Below, one piece after another: positions 7,477-14,126 of a stretch of DNA of 14,257 nucleotides; within the stretch, counting starts at the first letter, position 1, and each line of letters starts with the position of its first letter. This DNA comes from an uncultured Coprococcus sp. Its GTDB lineage: Bacteria; Bacillota_A; Clostridia; Lachnospirales; Lachnospiraceae. The stretch lies in the NCBI GenBank assembly GCA_900767685.1, contig CAAGAB010000200.1, positions 1-14,257 of the forward strand, in the 5' to 3' direction. The translations under genes and the position numbers were made by a program. The notes beneath the pieces are model-generated. The model did not search any database and was not told where the DNA came from. It saw only the letters and a list, made by a program, of their open reading frames with translations.

Positions 7477-8448
7477 ATGATTCATATAAAGGATACGAAG
7501 AAGATACAACTAAACATCACAGAGCGTACAGCGGTTGCCCTTGGAAAGTTTGACGGAATCCATCAGGGGCATATGCTTCTGATAGAGCAGGTGTTAAAAC
7601 TTCAGAAACAGGGCTACATGGGAGTCGTGTTCACATTTGACATGAGGGAAAATCATGTGTTTGATGTGAGTAATATGAAGACCATATATACATCTGAAGA
7701 GAAAGCACAGGTGGTATCGGATACAGGGGTTGACGTTCTGGTCGAATATCCGTTTGACGATGCATTTGCTGCAACAGCGCCAGAGGCTTTTATCAGGGAT
7801 ATACTGGTGGGTATGATGAGAGCCGGATATGTTGTGGTTGGAAGTGACTATAGGTTTGGCAGAGACAGGAAAGGTAACGTGGAGACCTTGAAGAGTCATG
7901 CTGAGGAGTATGGTTATAAGGTCATAGTCATAGACAAGCTGGAGCAGGATGACGAGGTGGTGAGTTCCACAGTCATAAGAAGAAATATATCTGAGGGCGA
8001 CGTGAGAGCGGTAATACCGATGCTGGGAAGACCGTACAGCATGACCGGTGAGGTAGTGTCAGGAAAACAGCTTGGGAGAACTATCGGAATCCCAACTGCA
8101 AATATGCTGCCGCAGGATCATAAGCTATATCCGCCAGCGGGGGTGTATGCATCCAGGATAAAGATCGTAAAAGGCGAACATGCAGGACACGAGGATCCAT
8201 TCAGAATGTATATGGGAATCACCAACATAGGTGATAATCCTACGGTGAATGATAATGGCAATATAACCATAGAGACCAATATATTTGATTTTGACAGGGA
8301 TATATATGGCGATATCATAAAAGTTGAGCTTATACAGAGGATTCGCGGCGAGAAGAAATTTGCAGGTATTGAGGAACTAAAGAATCAGATGTCAAATGAC
8401 ATTGATGCAGCAAAAAAAATAATTGCAGACAGTAAATTGGTAAAATAG
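7477..8448 (+). CDS. ribF: Bifunctional riboflavin kinase / FAD synthetase
   Basis: A 323-residue RibF that phosphorylates riboflavin to FMN and adenylates FMN to FAD. The N-terminal nucleotidyltransferase domain has ALGKFDGIHQGH (21-32), VVGSDYRFGRDRKG (120-133) and the SSTVIRRNI motif (163-171). The C-terminal riboflavin kinase domain has GRTIGIPTAN (200-209) with the metal/phosphate-binding PTAN, GITNIGDNPTV (247-257), and the likely catalytic Glu266 in ETNIFDFDRDIYGD. Both domains look intact. ATG at 7477 is preceded by AGGA at 7464-7467 (9-base spacing). It is the last gene of the operon: its stop codon overlaps the 5' arm of the terminator stem. In many Firmicutes rpsO follows ribF; here an unrelated secreted glucanase does. 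Confidence 0.96.
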   Translation: MIHIKDTKKIQLNITERTAVALGKFDGIHQGHMLLIEQVLKLQKQGYMGVVFTFDMRENHVFDVSNMKTIYTSEEKAQVVSDTGVDVLVEYPFDDAFAATAPEAFIRDILVGMMRAGYVVVGSDYRFGRDRKGNVETLKSHAEEYGYKVIVIDKLEQDDEVVSSTVIRRNISEGDVRAVIPMLGRPYSMTGEVVSGKQLGRTIGIPTANMLPQDHKLYPPAGVYASRIKIVKGEHAGHEDPFRMYMGITNIGDNPTVNDNGNITIETNIFDFDRDIYGDIIKVELIQRIRGEKKFAGIEELKNQMSNDIDAAKKIIADSKLVK

Positions 8449-8533
8449 CACAGAAAACATTGGCAAAAATGCGGATAAATAATGACGGGTTATTTGTTCT
8501 CATATACAGGTTTTCTGTGCTATATTTTTATTA
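8445..8533 (+). terminator. Compound terminator-like structure after ribF
   Basis: ATAGCACAGAAAAC (8445-8458, including the ribF TAG) pairs perfectly over 14 bases with GTTTTCTGTGCTAT (8510-8523). Inside the 51-base loop a second stem forms: 8473-8482 with 8490-8499, with core AAATAA/TTATTT and loop TGACGGG. The outer stem is followed by ATTTTTATT (8524-8532), so the structure ends like an intrinsic terminator, but the loop is far larger than usual. It is the likely end of the rimP-ribF operon. Because the stem begins in the stop codon, a ribosome finishing ribF would transiently block it. Confidence 0.75.
8518..8526 (+). promoter_or_regulatory. Candidate extended -10 promoter for the GH9 gene
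   Basis: TGCTATATT reads as an extended -10 element (TG, one base, then TATATT, 5 of 6 matches to TATAAT). A 17-base spacing places TCTCAT at the -35 position, which is a poor match. Transcription would start near 8533 and give a leader of about 105-150 bases. The element lies on the 3' arm of the ribF terminator, so terminator and promoter would overlap. This is a motif match only. Confidence 0.3.
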
Positions 8534-8573
8534 ATAGGGATATTTTCAAAGGAGAAATTCCGAGAAAAATCAG

Positions 8574-8622
8574 GGACGTCAGCCGCTTGTGAACGTGGCA
8601 TTTGATGGTTGATGTTCAAGCG
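8574..8622 (+). promoter_or_regulatory. Structured leader upstream of the GH9 gene, with alternative pairings
   Basis: Two mutually exclusive folds are visible. Fold A: GGACGTCA (8574-8581) pairs with TGATGTTC (8610-8617), including two G-U pairs, and encloses GCCGC/GTGGC (8582-8586 with 8595-8599). Fold B: CGCTTG plus AAC (8584-8589, 8592-8594) pairs with GTTCAAGCG (8614-8622) with a 2-base bulge. The structure ends just before the first ribosome binding site GGAGGG at 8625. I do not recognise a riboswitch class here; a regulatory role is a guess from the alternative pairings. Confidence 0.3.
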
Positions 8623-8624
8623 TT

Positions 8625-8641
8625 GGAGGGAAGCTCAGATG
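8625..8641 (+). promoter_or_regulatory. Upstream alternative start site of the GH9 gene
   Basis: GGAGGG (8625-8630) is spaced 8 bases from ATG at 8639, in frame with the GH9 gene. Starting here adds 14 residues (MEHLAKRKYKEEKK) before the Met at 8681 and lengthens the basic N-region of the signal peptide. This is as good a site as the one at 8666-8672, so both starts may be used. Confidence 0.45.
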
Positions 8642-8665
8642 GAGCATTTGGCAAAAAGGAAGTAC

Positions 8666-8672
8666 AAGGAGG
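8666..8672 (+). promoter_or_regulatory. Ribosome binding site for the GH9 gene
   Basis: AAGGAGG, 8 bases before ATG at 8681. The Met at 8681 gives a signal peptide of normal length (about 32 residues), which is why it is preferred. Confidence 0.75.
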
Positions 8673-8680
8673 AAAAGAAA

Positions 8681-11600
8681 ATGAGAAAGGGAACAGGGAG
8701 CAGAATCCTGGCGTATGTTCTCACCTTATGCATGATCATCGGCAGTATAACCTGGCCGGAGATCACAGCTAAGGCGGAGACTATCACAAAGGATCTGAAA
8801 CCGGACACCGGCTGGAAGACGGTGACTGCGGCAACAGATGAGTGGAGTGATTATGGAAAGGCGGAGATCAGGTTTTCGCCGTCATCAGATCTTGCATCTA
8901 TGAAGGCTATTGCGGATGCGGGATACAAGACACTCAAGATCACATATGCGGTTGATAAATTTACCGCTGCAAGTGGACAGAATGCGGGAGTTATGCCATT
9001 TGCATCATATGGGTCTTCATGGTCAAATAATGACAAGTGGATCGATCTGTCCAAGACCGGTCAGTTTGAGACCGTACTTGATCTGGCATCTATCAGCATA
9101 ACCAGCACGGAGAAGGTGGCATTTGGTATACAGGTTGCCAATCTTCAGGAAAACAGCACGATCAAGTTCAGAATCGTGTCAGCGGTTCTCTCAGGAACAA
9201 AGAGCACCTCTGGTGGCTCATCAGGGGAGTCTGGCGGTTCAGGCGACAGCGGATCAGGCAGTGCAGATCTTGATTCAATTGGAAACACAAGTTCAAGCGT
9301 AACTGCAAGCCTTGCCGATGGAGATGGAACAGCCAAGGGAGATGGCTACTACGAGACAGAGATAACGATAAATAACAAGAGCAATTCATATATAGCAGAC
9401 TGGATAGCGGTAGCTGATGTGAATGGTTCGGTAACTGCAGTTAAGGATTACAGCAGCTGGTCAGCTCTCAAGGGTGTATTCAGTGATGGAAAGCTGTACA
9501 TATATCCCAACACATCCAAGAAGTCAGGTGCAGTAAATGCCGGTTCGAGCGTGAGATATTCAAAGCTTGGCTACACAGGTACGGCAAACGGTGTGTCTAT
9601 AACAGGTGTCAAGGTGTACTACAGCTCACAGTCAGGTGCATTTGACTCATTTATCGGTTCGCTTTCATCATCATCTGGCGGAGCCGGGGACAACACAGGT
9701 GAGATCAATACGGATGTTGAGTACAATTATGCAAAGCTTCTTCAGGAGTCACTGTATCTTTATGATGCGAATATGTGCGGAAGTGATGTATCTGCAAAGA
9801 GTGAGTTTTCCTGGAGATCAAACTGCCATACTGAGGATGCAAAAACAACATATAATGGAAAGACTGTGGATGTCAGCGGTGGATACCATGATGCGGGAGA
9901 TCATGCCAAGTTTGGTCTGCCACAGGCATATTCGGCTACAGTCCTGGGACTTGCTCACATGGAGTTTGCTGAGGCATTTGCGGATACTGCTACAGAGGCA
10001 CACTACAAGAGGATCATGGACAGATTCGTTAATTATTTCGAGAGATGCACAGTCCTTGGAAGTGATGGCTCGGTTCAGGCTTTCTGTTACCAGGTCGGTG
10101 ATGGAAATGTAGATCATGGATACTGGGGAGCTCCGGAAAAGCAGTCATCTAGAAGTGGACAGGCAACATTCACATCTGATTCGGATACGTGCACAGATAT
10201 CGTTTCAGAGACAGCGGCGGCACTTGCGGCATATTATATAAATTACAAGGATAAGAAAGCGCTTTCCTATGCGGAGAAGCTTTTCACATATGCGGATACA
10301 AAGACTAAGAAGAACAGCTCGGGTCCGGCATCTGGTTTCTATAACTCGGATTCATGGGAAGATGACTATGCCCTTGCGGCGGCTCTTCTGTACAAGGCTA
10401 CAGGTAAATCAGCATATGCAACAAAATACAATAATGTATATGGTGGCAGAACAAATCCTAACTGGGCTCTTTGCTGGAATAACGTGGCTCAGGCGGCTCT
10501 GCTCTACAGTCCTAATTCATCAAAGAAGAGTGTGTTCGTGGAGAACCAGTCAGGACTTATAGCAAGCAAGACACAGTCAGGAGATAACAACTTCTGCCTG
10601 ATAGACAGCTGGGGATCAGCGAGATATAACACTGCTCATCAGATGACAGGTCTCATGTATGATACTATATATGGAAAGAATGATTATTCATCATGGGCAA
10701 ATGGTCAGATGAAGTACATACTTGGCAACAATGCAGGTTCAAAGTGTTTCGTTGTAGGTTACAACAAGTATTCATCAAGGTACCCTCATCACAGAGCCTC
10801 AAGCGGATATCAGGGTTCTGTAACTGGAAATGCATATACAAAGCAGGCACATGTACTAGTCGGCGCTTTGGTTGGCGGCCCGGCGGGTTCGAGTACATCC
10901 TATGTAGATAGCTCAGAAGATTATAACCAGAACGAGGTTGCACTGGATTATAATGCAAGCCTTGTGGGTGCAGCAGCCGGACTTTATCTGTATGTAAAGA
11001 ACAGTGGAACAGATGAGGAGAAGGCAGCGCAGAAGGTGGTTCCAAAGAGCGAGGTGTCGTCAGAGCTCAGGACGATAAGCGGGGAGTCAGGTGGAAATGT
11101 CACCACTGAGACTACGACAAAGACCACTACCACAGAGAAGGCAACAAAGAATCCTTCATCTGGATCCAGCACGGGTTCGACAGGATCAACATCAGGTTCA
11201 GGTACAGGTTCATCAACAGAAAAGACTACAGAGTCTTCTACGGAAACTCAGGTTATACCAGTCAAAGGTATCACATTTGACAAAACGGCACTTACTATGA
11301 AGGTAGGTGAGAGTGGACAGATAAAAGCCACAGTCACACCAGCGGATGCGACAGACAGCTCACTCGTGTGGACAAGCTCTGACAGGACAAAGGTATCGGT
11401 TCAGAATGGCAAGATAACGGCACTTGCAGCCGGAACGGCCACCATCACCGCAAAGGCAAAGGATGGTTCAGGCGTTAAGGCTGGGTGCAAAGTAAAGGTT
11501 CTTGAACCGGGAAAACTGTCATGCGAAACTTCTGGAAAGGCATGGAATGCTCTTGTCTATGGATACGGGGATGTTTCTTCAGAACGCATAGGCTTAAGCA

Positions 11601-14044
11601 ATTGTGGCGAGACTGAGCTGAGCGATGTGAAGGCGAGTCTCAAGACCGGAAGTAATTTCCAGATCACAGTATATCCTGCAGGTCAGATAGCAGCCGGACA
11701 GGAGACCGCTGTTGAGGTGAGACCTGTGACAGGACTTGCTGCAGGAAACTATAGCGATACACTTGTGATCACAACAGCAAATGGAACAGCGAATATACTT
11801 CTTAAAGCGAAAGTCGCAAAGGCTGAGAACACAGCCAGTGTGTCACTTGCCAAAAAGGCGGTTTCATCATCATCTGTAAAAGTTGAGAGCTATGTATCAG
11901 GTACAAATACAGGAGTTGAATATGCAATATCTACAGTTCCTGTCGATGACGCGGATAGTCTCACATGGCAGGACGGCGCATATTTTGCAGGTTGTAAGGC
12001 ATTTACAAAGTATTATGTATATGGACGAATGAAGGCAACTTCAAATCTGAATGCCGGTGCAATGAGCAAGGCACTTGAGATTGTGACACTTGTGTCAGAT
12101 CCATACACAATAGATGTCGGACGACTTGGTGACAGTGAATATGTTGGAGCTTTGGTAGATGGCAATGGCAATCCAACTGTAAGAGTGTCTGAGTCCGGTG
12201 GAAATATACTGGTTTCATTTACACAGAGCGGTGATTATACTGTGACGGGCGATGGTGCAGATGTGGCAGTTGATACCGGAAAAGCAGGCAGTATCACGAT
12301 AGACAGTGCTGTGGTAAAGAAACTTACAGTAGATCCAGGCAATTCTGGAACATTCGTGATCAGTGTGCTTGGAAACAATATCGTCTCAGATGGAATCAAA
12401 TGTATGGGGGATTCCGCGGGATCGGGTGTTGTGAAGATAAATGGAAATGGTGATTCATCAGTTATAGTTTCATCAACACCGGATGCTCCGGCTGTGAAGG
12501 CTGACGGAGATGTTGAGATATCAGGCATAAAGATAAAGTCTGAGGGCAAGGGCGTTGAATCAGCTGGTACAGTGAAGATATCCGGTGGCAGCAACAAGAT
12601 AGAGGCAGTGTCGGAGGCTGTTGCAGCGAAGGATGTCGAGATGACAGGTGGCTTGCTTGATGCCACATCCACAGCTCTCGGTGATGATGAGTCGGTTATA
12701 TCAGCGGACAATTCTATAAAGCTTGTAGGCGGAAAGATCACAGCAGATGCATCAGGTTCAAGTACAGGTGGATCATTTGGTGTCAGATCAGACGATGGAA
12801 AGATCATAGTTGACGGAGATGCCGTTATAGGCGGAGATCCGAAGTATTCAAAGGATCCAGTAGACAGCAAGGGTGAGAGCATTGTTATGGTCAAGGTGAC
12901 ATTTGTCGATGAGAATGATGATCAGATCTGTGTATCGTCATTCAACAAGGGTTCAATACTTGATATCTCAAAGCTCGATATAACTACAAAAGATGGTGTA
13001 GCTTACTCGGCATCAAAGCCTGGCTACAGCCTGACATGGACAGATCAGACAGGTAAGACATATGCGGCCGATGCGTTATATGGAGCCGTGGACGGAGATA
13101 TTACACTGAAGGCTGTGTGGACATGGATAACGGTTGACATATCTAAGAGCGCAAAGGTGATTTATAAGGCGACACAGAAGGCATCATACAAGGCGACATA
13201 TACGGGAGCGAAGATAACTCCTGCAGTAGTGGTTAGTGTCGGAAATACCACACTTGTATCTGGCACAGATTACACAGTTACATATTCATCGAATATAAAT
13301 GCCGGAACAGCCAAAGCGGTCGTAAAGGGCAAAGGAAAATACAAAGGCACGGTTACATTGACATTTGCCATTGCAAAGAGAGATATCAAAAAGGCAAAGG
13401 TGGCTGTGTCAGCAAAGGTTCTGTATACAGGCAAGGCTGTAAAGCCAAATACCAAGGTGGTGTACGGCAAGACCAAGCTAACATTGAATAAGAATTACAA
13501 GATAACATGCTATTCCAATAAGAACTTCGGCAAGGCAAAGGTAGTCATAACCGGAATTGGCAACTATGGTGGAAGTGTGGTGAGATACTTCAATATAGTT
13601 ACAAAGGCTGGAAAGGTATACACATACGGAAACTATAGATACAAGATAACAAATGCCTCCACAAGCGGAAGAGGAACAGTAACTCTTGTGTCAGCTGTCA
13701 AGAAGACAACTTCTGTTACAGTGCCGGATGCGATAAAGCTTGGCGGAAAGAAATTCAAGGTCACTGCCATAGGAGGCGGAGCGTTCAAGGGCAATACAAA
13801 GCTTGCAAAGGTTGTCATAAGTAAGAATGTAAAGACCATAGGTTCAAAGGCATTTTACGGATGTAAGAACCTCAAGGCACTTGTGGTGAGAAACACAGCC
13901 ATGACCACAAAGACCGTAGGAGCTGCTGCCTTCACAGGAACATACGCAAAGATGACCGTCAAAGTACCGGCATCAAAGCTTGCTTACTATAAGAAACTTC
14001 TGGTAGCAAGGGGTGTGTCTAAGAAAGCGGTTATCAAAAAGTAA
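8681..14044 (+). CDS. Secreted modular GH9 endoglucanase with CBM, Ig-like and LRR modules
   Basis: A 1787-residue secreted beta-glucanase; residue numbers count from ATG 8681. Signal peptide 1-32 (basic N-region, hydrophobic ILAYVLTLCMIIG, cleavage after AKA). Unrecognised beta-rich module 34-171. Gly/Ser linker. CBM2-like module about 203-317 with Trp241 and Trp260. GH9 domain about 346-773: GGYHDAGDHAKF (400-411, Asp404 and Asp407), QVGDGNVDHGYWGAPE (471-486), YPHHRASS (701-708) and NEVALDYNA (751-759, proton-donor Glu752), so all catalytic residues are present. Thr/Ser linker 802-856. Big_2 domain 858-941. ASH-like module about 942-1046. FN3-like module about 1047-1138. Beta-helix region about 1139-1388 resembling the Cthe_2159 carbohydrate-binding fold. 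InlB/Flg_new-like repeat about 1400-1480. Two related beta modules (about 1485-1566 and 1567-1640). Lys-rich LRR_5-like C-terminus 1641-1787. No LPXTG or dockerin. GH9 enzymes invert at beta-1,4 bonds of cellulose or mixed-linkage glucan. It is monocistronic: terminators lie before and after it. Confidence 0.93.
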   Translation: MRKGTGSRILAYVLTLCMIIGSITWPEITAKAETITKDLKPDTGWKTVTAATDEWSDYGKAEIRFSPSSDLASMKAIADAGYKTLKITYAVDKFTAASGQNAGVMPFASYGSSWSNNDKWIDLSKTGQFETVLDLASISITSTEKVAFGIQVANLQENSTIKFRIVSAVLSGTKSTSGGSSGESGGSGDSGSGSADLDSIGNTSSSVTASLADGDGTAKGDGYYETEITINNKSNSYIADWIAVADVNGSVTAVKDYSSWSALKGVFSDGKLYIYPNTSKKSGAVNAGSSVRYSKLGYTGTANGVSITGVKVYYSSQSGAFDSFIGSLSSSSGGAGDNTGEINTDVEYNYAKLLQESLYLYDANMCGSDVSAKSEFSWRSNCHTEDAKTTYNGKTVDVSGGYHDAGDHAKFGLPQAYSATVLGLAHMEFAEAFADTATEAHYKRIMDRFVNYFERCTVLGSDGSVQAFCYQVGDGNVDHGYWGAPEKQSSRSGQATFTSDSDTCTDIVSETAAALAAYYINYKDKKALSYAEKLFTYADTKTKKNSSGPASGFYNSDSWEDDYALAAALLYKATGKSAYATKYNNVYGGRTNPNWALCWNNVAQAALLYSPNSSKKSVFVENQSGLIASKTQSGDNNFCLIDSWGSARYNTAHQMTGLMYDTIYGKNDYSSWANGQMKYILGNNAGSKCFVVGYNKYSSRYPHHRASSGYQGSVTGNAYTKQAHVLVGALVGGPAGSSTSYVDSSEDYNQNEVALDYNASLVGAAAGLYLYVKNSGTDEEKAAQKVVPKSEVSSELRTISGESGGNVTTETTTKTTTTEKATKNPSSGSSTGSTGSTSGSGTGSSTEKTTESSTETQVIPVKGITFDKTALTMKVGESGQIKATVTPADATDSSLVWTSSDRTKVSVQNGKITALAAGTATITAKAKDGSGVKAGCKVKVLEPGKLSCETSGKAWNALVYGYGDVSSERIGLSNCGETELSDVKASLKTGSNFQITVYPAGQIAAGQETAVEVRPVTGLAAGNYSDTLVITTANGTANILLKAKVAKAENTASVSLAKKAVSSSSVKVESYVSGTNTGVEYAISTVPVDDADSLTWQDGAYFAGCKAFTKYYVYGRMKATSNLNAGAMSKALEIVTLVSDPYTIDVGRLGDSEYVGALVDGNGNPTVRVSESGGNILVSFTQSGDYTVTGDGADVAVDTGKAGSITIDSAVVKKLTVDPGNSGTFVISVLGNNIVSDGIKCMGDSAGSGVVKINGNGDSSVIVSSTPDAPAVKADGDVEISGIKIKSEGKGVESAGTVKISGGSNKIEAVSEAVAAKDVEMTGGLLDATSTALGDDESVISADNSIKLVGGKITADASGSSTGGSFGVRSDDGKIIVDGDAVIGGDPKYSKDPVDSKGESIVMVKVTFVDENDDQICVSSFNKGSILDISKLDITTKDGVAYSASKPGYSLTWTDQTGKTYAADALYGAVDGDITLKAVWTWITVDISKSAKVIYKATQKASYKATYTGAKITPAVVVSVGNTTLVSGTDYTVTYSSNINAGTAKAVVKGKGKYKGTVTLTFAIAKRDIKKAKVAVSAKVLYTGKAVKPNTKVVYGKTKLTLNKNYKITCYSNKNFGKAKVVITGIGNYGGSVVRYFNIVTKAGKVYTYGNYRYKITNASTSGRGTVTLVSAVKKTTSVTVPDAIKLGGKKFKVTAIGGGAFKGNTKLAKVVISKNVKTIGSKAFYGCKNLKALVVRNTAMTTKTVGAAAFTGTYAKMTVKVPASKLAYYKKLLVARGVSKKAVIKK

Positions 14045-14083
14045 GATATATTCAATAAAATAATTTCTTTATAGACATTTCAG

Positions 14084-14126
14084 AAAGATCCAGACATGAC
14101 GTATAAGTTGTGCCTGGATCTTTTTT
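14084..14126 (+). terminator. Intrinsic terminator of the GH9 gene
   Basis: AAAGATCCAG (14084-14093) pairs perfectly with CTGGATCTTT (14114-14123). The stem continues after one A-C mismatch with CATGAC/GTTGTG (14095-14100 with 14107-14112, two G-U pairs), loop GTATAA. The 3' arm runs into six Ts (14121-14126). It starts 40 bases after the GH9 stop codon and is a textbook Rho-independent terminator. Confidence 0.92.

Noticed and set aside
8540..8625. Cyclic di-GMP class I riboswitch in the GH9 leader, suggested by GGGACGTCAGCC
   Set aside because: The other required core element (GCAAACC with its partner stem) and the receptor are absent; only a short resemblance remains.
8609..8638. GH9 start at TTG 8609 or ATG 8612
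   Set aside because: Neither has a ribosome binding site at proper spacing, and both lie within the leader hairpins. ATG 8639 and 8681 are better.
12235..12894. A 219-codon open frame on the minus strand inside the GH9 gene
   Set aside because: It is antisense to a repetitive beta-helix region, is Ser/Thr/Pro-rich without domain features, and has no start signal.
13900..14044. Sortase LPXTG signal, SLH or dockerin at the GH9 C-terminus
   Set aside because: No LPXTG-like motif, hydrophobic segment, SLH or calcium-binding dockerin repeats are visible; the C-terminus is Lys-rich and ends in KKAVIKK.
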